Source of the DNA: an uncultured Collinsella sp.
GTDB taxonomy: Bacteria; Actinomycetota; Coriobacteriia; Coriobacteriales; Coriobacteriaceae
Length of the DNA stretch: 28,470 nucleotides
Reading direction: 5' to 3'
Assembly (NCBI GenBank): GCA_958421655.1
Contig: CATZMG010000023.1
Location: 1-28,470, forward strand
Part shown: positions 22,779 through 28,470 of the stretch, piece by piece
How positions within the stretch are numbered: position 1 is the first letter of the stretch
Layout: each line of letters opens with the position of its first letter
Made by a program: the position numbers and the translations under genes
Notes under the pieces: generated by a model
Seen by the model: the letters and a program-made list of their open reading frames with translations, nothing else
What the model was told of the DNA's origin: nothing
Database searches by the model: none

Positions 22779-23357
22779 TTAACCGCGCGCCTTCTTTACG
22801 ATCGTAAAGTCTGGTGCCATACTCACAACGGCATCCGCCGCACTCGACGCAAAGCGCCGGTCCGAATCGAGTTCACGGGTAACCGTCGAGAGCCGAACGC
22901 CCTCGACGCCCCGGAGCATGCGGCCCAAAACAGGCTGCACCGGCGTATACATGCGCACGGTATACTCGTCCGAATCGCCTCGAAAAAGCGGCGCATGCAT
23001 ATTGCCGATCTCCCAGCACGCATGCGCGAGCGCAATCGGGTCCATGCGGTCAACTTCGACCAAATAAACCTCGGCGCTGCGCAGGCGCACGACAACCGCC
23101 ACGGGCACCACGCCCGAACGGTCGACGGCGAGCACGTCGCCGTCGACAAAACGACCGCCGTCGGCAGTATCCAGCCGAACATCGACCGTGCGCCCCAGCT
23201 CCGTCACGCCCACAAACGCGCATACATCAGCCTGGTCCCAATCGAGCAGTAGCTCGTCAACTTCAAAGACGCCGCCCAGCTTCCGGCGAAGCAGAAGTTC
23301 ATAGGACGGATCGTTGAGATTTCCCAAGCATTTCGTCGAAACCAAGCGCTCAGGCAT
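22779..23357 (-). CDS. UreE-like nickel metallochaperone (no urease genes nearby)
   Basis: A 192-residue protein. Its middle and second half resemble UreE: GDVLAVDRSGVVPVAVVVRL, then the metal-binding helix DPIALAHACWEIGNMHAPLF, where His121 in GNMH matches the conserved Ni-binding His of UreE (family form GNRHVPLQ), and a ferredoxin-like end TPVQPVLGRMLRGVEGVRLS. The His-rich C-terminal tail of some UreE proteins is absent. Residues 1-60 are not standard UreE and may be lineage specific. It starts 3 nt after the SlyD-like stop, so the two form one operon. SlyD and UreE are both nickel-delivery proteins, so I infer a nickel role, perhaps for hydrogenase. The UreE call is by motif, moderately sure. 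Confidence 0.65.
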   Translation of the reverse strand: MPERLVSTKCLGNLNDPSYELLLRRKLGGVFEVDELLLDWDQADVCAFVGVTELGRTVDVRLDTADGGRFVDGDVLAVDRSGVVPVAVVVRLRSAEVYLVEVDRMDPIALAHACWEIGNMHAPLFRGDSDEYTVRMYTPVQPVLGRMLRGVEGVRLSTVTRELDSDRRFASSAADAVVSMAPDFTIVKKARG

Positions 23358-23360
23358 GCT

Positions 23361-23789
23361 CTAACCCTCGACCTCGACGAGCTCGATATCAAAGTTGAGG
23401 TCCTTGCCGGCAAGCTCGTGGTTGGCATCGAGCGTCACAGCCTCGGGCGTTACGTCGATGACGACGGCGGGGACAGGCATGCCGCTCGGCGTGGACAGGA
23501 AGAGCTTCATGCCCTTCTCGATCTGCTCGATGTTGGGAACCTGCTCGGCCGGGAAGGTAATAACCATCTCGGGATTGTGCTCGCCGTAGGCATCGGCAGC
23601 AGGAATGTGCACGGTCTTCTTCTCGCCCACCTGCATGTCGACAACAGCGGCGTCGAAGCCCTTGATCATCTGACCGGCGCCGCAGGTGAACTCCAGCGGC
23701 TCGCCGCGATCGTAGGAGCTATCGAACTGCGTGCCGTCGTCGAGCGTGCCGCGATAATGAGTCTTGACCTTCTTGCCCTGGTTGGACAT
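23361..23789 (-). CDS. FKBP-type peptidyl-prolyl isomerase, SlyD-like
   Basis: A 142-residue folding enzyme and chaperone. FKBP strands appear as VKTHYRGTLDDGTQFDSSYD and FTCGAGQMIKGFDAAVVDMQ. The flap (IF) insertion characteristic of SlyD follows AYGEHNPEMVITFP. The C-terminal strand is LAGKDLNFDIELVEVEG. The metal-binding His/Cys-rich tail of E. coli SlyD is missing. ATG 23789 has GGAGG 5 nt upstream. First gene of a two-gene unit with the UreE-like protein. It could be a general SlyD-like isomerase; nickel handling is inferred from the partner. Confidence 0.92.
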   Translation of the reverse strand: MSNQGKKVKTHYRGTLDDGTQFDSSYDRGEPLEFTCGAGQMIKGFDAAVVDMQVGEKKTVHIPAADAYGEHNPEMVITFPAEQVPNIEQIEKGMKLFLSTPSGMPVPAVVIDVTPEAVTLDANHELAGKDLNFDIELVEVEG

Positions 23790-23909
23790 GGTAACCTCCG
23801 TGATAAGGGCGGCGCACAACGCGGGCCGCCGTGAACATATGGCGCTAACTATACCCTAGTCATACAATTCAATGACAGTTTGCAAAGAAACGCTGCAACC
23901 GGAGGAACC

Positions 23910-24923
23910 ATGGCATATCCCGTATTTGACCTACACTGCGACACCGCCGACCGCATCGGCTGGGCCACGCTCGATCTCGACCTGCGCTTTACCGCCGGCA
24001 CCGACGGTTATTTCCCCGGCGACGAAACGCATCCGCAAGATTTCGACCTCATCGAGGGCAACGCCTGCGCCATCTCGCTCGCAAAGATCGGCAACACGCC
24101 ATGGGCACAGTGCTTCGCCACGTTTGTCCCCGATGAGATTCCCACCGCCCACGCCGCGCGCTTCCAGGCGCAGATCATGGCGCATATGAGCGGCCAGGCA
24201 ATGCTCAACCACGACCGCATGGTCAACGTACGCAGCGCGGCAGACATTCGCCCCGCGCTCAAAGACGGCAAGGTCGCCTGCATCCACACCATCGAAAACG
24301 CCACGTTCTTTGCCGAGGACCCCGCGCTGATCGAGGTGCTCAAGAGCTTGGGCGTACTCATGTCATCGCTCAGCTGGAATGCGCAGGGACCGCTCGCGAG
24401 CGGACACGATACCCACGCCGGCCTCACCGCCGCCGGCATCGAGGCACTTACGCAGATGGAGCACGCCGGCATGGTGCTTGACGTCTCCCACCTCAACGAT
24501 GAGTGCTTTGACGAGGTTGTCGCCCACGCCACACGTCCCTTCGTCGCCAGCCACTCCAACTCTCGTGCAGTTTGCGGCGTTAAGCGCAACCTCACCGACG
24601 ACCAGTTCCGCACCATTCGCGACATGGGTGGCATCGTCGGCCTCAACTACTGCAGCGAGTTCCTTTCCAACGACGCAACCGACAAGACAGCCGCAGACGT
24701 CACCTTCGACCAGCTGGCGGCACATATCGAGCACTGGCTCGACCTGGGCGGCGAGGACGTCATCGCGCTCGGCGGCGACTGGGACGGTGCCACGGTGCCC
24801 GCCTTCCTCTCCGATGCCAGCAAGATGCCCGAGTTCCAGAACATGCTCTCCAAGCACTTTGGCAAGACCGTGATGCAGAAGCTCTGCAGCGATAATGCCC
24901 TTGCCTTCTTTGAGCGTTATTAA
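23910..24923 (+). CDS. Membrane-dipeptidase family (M19) zinc peptidase
   Basis: Hydrolyses dipeptides; bacterial members are cytosolic. The 337 residues carry the binuclear-zinc residues: His9 and Asp11 in DLHCDT, bridging Glu129 in IHTIEN, His194 in DVSHLND and His215 in ASHSNSR. Asp in GGDWDG (~290) is the expected active-site acid. The ATG at 23910 has CCGGAGGA 4 nt upstream; an in-frame start 30 nt further up has none. It is monocistronic, with a hairpin at 24941-24974 after it. D- or L-dipeptide preference is not predictable. Confidence 0.93.
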   Translation: MAYPVFDLHCDTADRIGWATLDLDLRFTAGTDGYFPGDETHPQDFDLIEGNACAISLAKIGNTPWAQCFATFVPDEIPTAHAARFQAQIMAHMSGQAMLNHDRMVNVRSAADIRPALKDGKVACIHTIENATFFAEDPALIEVLKSLGVLMSSLSWNAQGPLASGHDTHAGLTAAGIEALTQMEHAGMVLDVSHLNDECFDEVVAHATRPFVASHSNSRAVCGVKRNLTDDQFRTIRDMGGIVGLNYCSEFLSNDATDKTAADVTFDQLAAHIEHWLDLGGEDVIALGGDWDGATVPAFLSDASKMPEFQNMLSKHFGKTVMQKLCSDNALAFFERY

Positions 24924-24940
24924 TTTCACATCCCCTGAGC

Positions 24941-24974
24941 GGGCCGGCATGCCGAACGGTCGACATGCCGGCCC
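24941..24974 (+). terminator. GC-rich hairpin after the dipeptidase gene
   Basis: GGGCCGGCATG pairs perfectly with CATGCCGGCCC around a 12-nt loop. No U run follows, so it may stabilise the 3' end or terminate weakly; it lies 23 nt before the next start. Confidence 0.55.
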
Positions 24975-24997
24975 GTCCCCAATCTGAAGGACCACTT

Positions 24998-25774
24998 TTG
25001 ACGCAGCAATTTACGCTTTTCCTACCCCAACCGGATGGGACTCCCATCCCCGTCGTCGTTACCAAAAAGCGCGTCAAAAACTTCAACCTGCGCGTCACAT
25101 CGAGCGGTGAGGTCCACGCCAGCGCACCGCTCGGCGCCAGCCGCGAGCGTATCGAAGCGTTTGTGAAGCGCAACAGCGCCTGGATTATCAGCCGGCTTGC
25201 CCAGCGCGAGCAACGTCAGGCGACGGCGCGAGAGCCGCTCAGCCCCTCGTCCATCATTGCACTTTGGGGCAAGCCCATCACGGTACAAGATGCGCTCGAT
25301 CACAACTTTAAGTCACCCGCACCGCGGCCCAAACAAGCCACGTTCGCAAGCTTTATGGGTACCGACGAGCCAGACGAACGTCCGCAGGCCAAGTGGAACG
25401 CGCCCCTCGACGGCTTAACGCCCAGTGAGATCCAAGCCCATATTGACCAGCTCTATACGTCCGAAGTCACATCGGCGCTGCGGGATATGGTGCACGCATA
25501 CGAAATCGCAATGGGTGTCGCCGTTTCCCGCGTTTCCGTGCGCAGCATGAAAACGCGCTGGGGATCATGCACGCCCAAAACCGGCGCCATTCGCATCGCA
25601 CGAGAACTTGCCGCCTACCCCGTCGAGTGCCTTGACATGGTTGTCGCCCACGAGCTCGTCCACTTGCTCGAGCCAAGCCACAATCAGCGGTTTCACGCCC
25701 TGCTCGACACGTACTGCCCCAACAATAGAGCACTGTCCCAGCGGCTCAAGCAGCCACCCATAGAGACATATTAG
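24998..25774 (+). CDS. YgjP-type (SprT/DUF45-like) zinc metallopeptidase
   Basis: A 258-residue protein with the YgjP/WLM-like layout. An N-terminal segment VVVTKKRVKNFNLRVTSSGE resembles the RRR-K-x-I-x-LRV pattern of the family. Then come VRSMKTRWGSC (~182-191) and the zinc site VVAHELVHLLEPSHNQRFH (His218, Glu219, His222, His228). An insertion at ~95-140 (KSPAPRPKQATFASF...) is not typical. The start is TTG 24998, with GAAGGA 6 nt upstream; no ATG fits. YgjP relatives are linked to phosphohydrolase-like or stress roles, but no function is certain. It converges on folB with 6 nt between. Confidence 0.88.
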   Translation: MTQQFTLFLPQPDGTPIPVVVTKKRVKNFNLRVTSSGEVHASAPLGASRERIEAFVKRNSAWIISRLAQREQRQATAREPLSPSSIIALWGKPITVQDALDHNFKSPAPRPKQATFASFMGTDEPDERPQAKWNAPLDGLTPSEIQAHIDQLYTSEVTSALRDMVHAYEIAMGVAVSRVSVRSMKTRWGSCTPKTGAIRIARELAAYPVECLDMVVAHELVHLLEPSHNQRFHALLDTYCPNNRALSQRLKQPPIETY

Positions 25775-25780
25775 AACCGG

Positions 25781-26266
25781 TTAGCGCACGCGCTCGATCT
25801 CGACACCGCAGCTTGCCAGGGGAAGACCGACGGGCGCCCAAGGCTTATCGAGCTTAACGCGCACGCCAAGCAGCAAGGGGTAACGACGCAGCAGCATCGA
25901 GGCCACACCCTCAGCTGCAGCCTCGATGAGCTTAAACGTATGCTCGCGCAGATAGCCATCGACATCGTGGCACACCGAGCCATAGTCAATCGAGGCGTCC
26001 AGGTTATCGTGCTCCCCCGCTGCACGCAGGTCGGCATAGAGTACCAAGGACACGATGAACTTCTGGCCCAGCGCGTTCTCTTCGGGATACACGCCATGGT
26101 TAGCAAAAACCTCAAGACCTTCAACGGTGATGCGGTCGGCATGGCGAAGGTCGTCATAGCTCACGTGGGGCACCGCCGTTGCGGTGGATATTTCGCCCCT
26201 TCCACGGCGGGCGAGCTCGGCGCCTTCAGTCTTGGTTGCATTCTCGGGCAGTTTCTTGTTGCTCAT
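25781..26266 (-). CDS. folB: Dihydroneopterin aldolase with N-terminal extension
   Basis: Converts 7,8-dihydroneopterin to 6-hydroxymethyl-dihydropterin in folate synthesis. Residues ~43-161 are a complete FolB domain: ADRITVEGLEVFANHGVYPE, GQKFIVSLVLYADLR, IDYGSV, FKLIEAAAEGVA and the catalytic-Lys region KLDKPWAPVG. The usual length is ~120, so ~40 residues at the start are extra (KTEGAELARRGRGEIS...). AAGGAG lies 9 nt before the ATG; an internal start near the FolB domain is possible but less supported. Last gene of the folE-HD-folB unit. Confidence 0.92.
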   Translation of the reverse strand: MSNKKLPENATKTEGAELARRGRGEISTATAVPHVSYDDLRHADRITVEGLEVFANHGVYPEENALGQKFIVSLVLYADLRAAGEHDNLDASIDYGSVCHDVDGYLREHTFKLIEAAAEGVASMLLRRYPLLLGVRVKLDKPWAPVGLPLASCGVEIERVR

Positions 26267-26309
26267 CGCGATCGTCTCCTTCGTTTAGAACCCCGACCGC
26301 GCAAACTAA

Positions 26310-26891
26310 CTACACGCGAATCGACAGGTTCTTTTTATCATCGCTCCAGTTGCAAGCATTGCGCGCGGGGCATGCAAAGCAGGCGCGCGACGCTTTGTCG
26401 GCTGCATAGAGCAGACGCTCAAGCGGTTGGCTGTTCACGCGCAGCTTTCGATGGCCCAGAATGGCCGTCTTAATGGCTGCGGCATCGGCCGGCTCAAACG
26501 CCACGTCATCGGGCATGCCGCCGAGAATCGCATCAGCGACGCGTTCGCTTGCAACATCATGGGATATACCCGATTCATACTGTTCATCTTTGCCGATATC
26601 GTGAAGAAGTGCCGTGGCGTAGATGACCTCGCGGTCAAATTCGAGCTGCTCCTCGAGATTCTTGATCCACATAATGCGAGAGACATCGAGCAGATGGTCA
26701 ATACCGTGGCGGCAGAAGATGCGCCCCGATTCCAACTGCGCAATGTTGCCCAGATGCCGCCGGAACAGCCCGTTGGCACAAATGTAATCAATGCGAGGCA
26801 TGGCACCAAAGGGAGCCAAGCCCGAAGCCATAAAGCCGCGACGTGACGTCCCCTCATCGGTCTTCGATGCAAAGTCGTTGACGACTCTCAT
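26310..26891 (-). CDS. HD-domain phosphohydrolase with C-terminal cysteine cluster
   Basis: A 193-residue metal-dependent HD protein. Ligands are His62/His66 in RHGIDHLLDV, His97-Asp98 in LLHDIGK, His111 and Asp165 in LYAADKASR. The C-terminus adds CFACPARNACNW, a Cys-x2-Cys-x5-Cys group not part of the HD fold, which could bind metal. It starts 2 nt after the folE stop and is followed after 43 nt by folB. The pathway step between FolE and FolB needs removal of phosphates from dihydroneopterin triphosphate, and no dedicated enzyme is seen here, so this protein is a candidate; that is inference. The ATG at 26891 lacks a clear binding site, so coupling to folE is likely. Confidence 0.8.
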   Translation of the reverse strand: MRVVNDFASKTDEGTSRRGFMASGLAPFGAMPRIDYICANGLFRRHLGNIAQLESGRIFCRHGIDHLLDVSRIMWIKNLEEQLEFDREVIYATALLHDIGKDEQYESGISHDVASERVADAILGGMPDDVAFEPADAAAIKTAILGHRKLRVNSQPLERLLYAADKASRACFACPARNACNWSDDKKNLSIRV

Positions 26892-26893
26892 AG

Positions 26894-27451
26894 TTAGCGT
26901 CCCAGCATCCTAAAGAAACGCTCCTCGAGCGCGGGATCGGTCTCAAAGACGCCGCGGCGAGCGAGCGTCACGGTCTTGGTGCCAGGCTTTTGCACGCCGC
27001 GCATGGTCATACACATATGCTCGGCTTCCATGAGCACAATCGCTCCCCGGGGAGCGAGATAATCCATGAGAGCGTCGGCAACCTGCGCACACAGCTGCTC
27101 CTGCAGCTGTAGACGGCGGGCATAAACCTCAACCGTGCGGGCGAGCTTGGAAAGCCCTGCGACACGGCCGTTGGGGATATAGCCAATGGCAGCCTTGCCG
27201 TAAAACGGCAGCAGATGATGCTCGCACAGCGAGTAAAACGTGATGTCGCGCTCGATAACCAAATCGTTCGAAGCGACGGCAAAGGTTTTGGACAGGTGCT
27301 CCTCGGCACTCTGGTCCATACCACCGGCGATCTCACCATACATACGGGCAACGCGCGCCGGGGTCTCCAGCAGGCCCTCACGAGTTGGGTCCTCGCCTAT
27401 GCCCTCAAGCAACAGCTTAATGGCGGCCTCGACTTTTTCCTGATCGACCAT
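26894..27451 (-). CDS. folE: GTP cyclohydrolase I
   Basis: First step of folate synthesis: GTP to 7,8-dihydroneopterin triphosphate. The 185 residues match the type I enzyme. Zinc ligands Cys76, His79 and Cys147 lie in SLCEHHLLPF and EHMCMTMRG, and the substrate loop includes GYIPNGRVAGLSKLAR and LQEQL. ATG 27451 is chosen for GAGG 5 nt upstream; longer frames are not supported. It begins 66 nt after the nrdG stop with no terminator, so it may be co-transcribed with nrdG, and is followed directly by the HD gene and folB. Confidence 0.96.
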   Translation of the reverse strand: MVDQEKVEAAIKLLLEGIGEDPTREGLLETPARVARMYGEIAGGMDQSAEEHLSKTFAVASNDLVIERDITFYSLCEHHLLPFYGKAAIGYIPNGRVAGLSKLARTVEVYARRLQLQEQLCAQVADALMDYLAPRGAIVLMEAEHMCMTMRGVQKPGTKTVTLARRGVFETDPALEERFFRMLGR

Positions 27452-27517
27452 CTGGGCCTCACTTTTCCGATTTTGCGTTCGCGCTATGGTACCACGCCCT
27501 TTGGCATCGGCCACAAG

Positions 27518-28099
27518 CTACATAGTATGGGTCGAATAGACCGGATCGTCCCGCCAAAGCTCCACAGCGTCGCAAAGCGCAACGCCCTCGCGCACAGCAC
27601 GGGCGCGCGTGGCGTTCATATCAATCACGCGCTGATTGCTCGAGCCCCTAAAACGCAATGAGATATCGTACAGATCCTGAACAAACGGGCCATCCACCAA
27701 CATATCGAGGCAGGCAAGGATACGGTCCGTCGCCTCGGTATGGTGACGACCACCCGGCATAAGCTCCTCGAGCACGTCGCCGGTAAAGCACCAAATGGTC
27801 TTGCCCGACCCCGCGGGATAGGCCGCACGCACGCGTTCGATAAAGTCAACAAGCCCCGCCTGATTCTCGGGCTCCATGGGCTCGCCACCCAGAATCGTCA
27901 GGCCATCGATAAAGGGATGATCGAGACTCTCGATAATTTTGTCCTCGACGGCGCGATCGAACGGCTCGCCCGCAGCAAAGTCCCACGCGACGGAGTTAAA
28001 GCAATTCTTGCACCCGCGACGGCACCCGCTCACAAACAGAGAAGTACGAACGCCTTCCCCATCAGCAATGTCGAAATACTTAATGTTCGCGTAGTTCAT
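27518..28099 (-). CDS. nrdG: Anaerobic ribonucleoside-triphosphate reductase activating protein
   Basis: Radical-SAM activase that forms the glycyl radical of NrdD, so it works only without oxygen. The 193 residues include the iron-sulfur loop SGCRRGCKNCFN (Cys26, Cys30, Cys33) and ILGGEPMEPEN (GGEP at 71-74). ATG 28099 is chosen for GGAGAG 6 nt upstream; the longer frame reads through palindrome 28115-28198. No nrdD is in the window; it may lie to the right. The adjacent folE unit also serves nucleotide metabolism. Confidence 0.93.
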   Translation of the reverse strand: MNYANIKYFDIADGEGVRTSLFVSGCRRGCKNCFNSVAWDFAAGEPFDRAVEDKIIESLDHPFIDGLTILGGEPMEPENQAGLVDFIERVRAAYPAGSGKTIWCFTGDVLEELMPGGRHHTEATDRILACLDMLVDGPFVQDLYDISLRFRGSSNQRVIDMNATRARAVREGVALCDAVELWRDDPVYSTHTM

Positions 28100-28114
28100 A
28101 GGTAACTCTCCCGG

Positions 28115-28198
28115 GAGGCCGGGACATATCATCCCGTCCTCAAACATTCTCGGCCTTCGGCCTGCGAAACTGCGGGCGGGACGATATGTCCCGGCCTC
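28115..28198. repeat. 84-bp palindrome upstream of nrdG
   Basis: Arms of 25 bp (28115-28139 and 28174-28198) match with two changes around a 34-nt loop. Each arm holds its own 17-bp dyad: CGGGACATATCATCCCG (28120-28136) and CGGGACGATATGTCCCG (28177-28193). GGCCTTCGGCC in the loop gives a third hairpin. It ends 3 nt from the nrdG ribosome binding site. Confidence 0.8.
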
Positions 28199-28431
28199 AT
28201 GCAAAGGGTAACTCAATGAACGAAGCGAACATCGAGTATAGGGTTCGAGGTCCAATAAAAACTTTGTTGCAGCTCAACCGCTATCGCAAGTAAATCGCAG
28301 CTGCAGCTCGAATTATTTCCGCTAAGAACTTCGAGGAGCGAGCAGGCCGCGCGCTGCATCTCAGCTACGTCAACTTGGCTGAACCGAGAGGGCCGCTTGG
28401 GCATTTGCTCGATATGAGTTCCGCACGCAAA
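28199..28431. other. About 230 bp with no gene I can support
   Basis: Between the palindrome and a terminator. A minus-strand frame (28213-28440) starts from a GTG inside the terminator hairpin; from its first ATG (~60 residues, MPKRPSRFSQVDVAEMQRAA...) it reads plausibly but has no ribosome binding site and no family I recognise. It could be a decayed gene. No RNA gene is recognisable. Confidence 0.4.
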
Positions 28432-28454
28432 GAAGGCCACTTAATGTGGCCTTC
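28432..28454. terminator. Terminator hairpin near the right edge
   Basis: GAAGGCCAC pairs perfectly with GTGGCCTTC around TTAAT. On the minus strand CTTTGCG follows, on the plus strand GTCTTG. It probably closes a minus-strand gene that lies right of the window. Confidence 0.7.
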
Positions 28455-28470
28455 GTCTTGCGCAGGACTG

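Noticed and set aside
22005..23252. A 415-codon plus-strand frame
   Set aside because: Antisense to the HAD and UreE-like genes and crosses their terminator; no start signals.
28213..28440. Minus-strand frame of 75 codons at the right end
   Set aside because: Its start lies in a terminator hairpin, no ribosome binding site precedes the internal ATG, and I recognise no family. Kept only as a region note.

Overview
The window is about 28.5 kb of GC-rich, gene-dense bacterial DNA that looks chromosomal. The mix of genes fits a strictly anaerobic gut actinobacterium of the Coriobacteriia, with Collinsella my best guess. The supporting features are an oxygen-sensitive NrdG activase, ferredoxin-type iron-sulfur clusters on an aldo/keto reductase, a DUF3793-flavodoxin pair, a PerR-like regulator, TTG/GTG starts behind strong Shine-Dalgarno (SD) sites, and SOS boxes of the actinobacterial TCGAAC-N4-GTTCGA type. 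No rRNA or other marker gene is present, so the genus is inference.

Layout. 1-700: the 3' end of a VirD4/TraG-type coupling protein gene, then a shared terminator. 697-3166 (minus): pgi and a lone, degenerate N-terminal domain of the iron alcohol dehydrogenase family. 3280-5277 (plus): an SOS-controlled Y-family polymerase overlapping a YolD-like gene. 5304-5733 (minus): a membrane-anchored heavy-metal-associated protein behind a CsoR-like operator. 5796-7031 (plus): DUF3793 and flavodoxin behind a promoter with a DtxR/IdeR-like site. 7147-10337 (minus): a polar amino acid ABC importer (binding protein, permease with an unusual extracytoplasmic domain, ATPase). 10399-13732 (minus): aldo/keto reductase, Gfo/Idh oxidoreductase and endonuclease IV, separated by two 63-bp palindromes that differ by compensated changes. 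13883-15127 (plus): a remnant of a cyclase-family gene and a ketopantoate reductase. 15237-16403 (minus): a small membrane protein and a secreted coiled-coil protein. 16716-18239 (minus): metY with a 178-nt leader that encodes a 17-residue peptide with two cysteines, divergent from a LysR regulator (18300-19202). 19302-21822 (plus): rnhA, a second Gfo/Idh oxidoreductase, acylphosphatase and a PerR-like regulator. 21900-23789 (minus): a HAD phosphatase and a two-gene SlyD-like/UreE-like unit. 23910-25774 (plus): an M19 dipeptidase and a YgjP-type metallopeptidase. 25781-28099 (minus): nrdG, folE, an HD-domain gene and folB. The right end (28100-28470) holds a large palindrome and a terminator but no gene I can support.

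How parts work together. Several small circuits can be read from the DNA: SOS control of the polymerase pair, metal control of the HMA and flavodoxin units, probable sulfur-amino-acid control of metY, and folate synthesis beside anaerobic nucleotide reduction. The most novel-looking items are the SlyD-UreE pair without urease genes, the metY leader peptide, the paired palindromes upstream of ribosome binding sites, the stop-to-stop palindrome at 21819-21903, and the HD protein with a cysteine cluster inside the folate unit. All identifications come from reading the sequence and from family knowledge; no database search was run.
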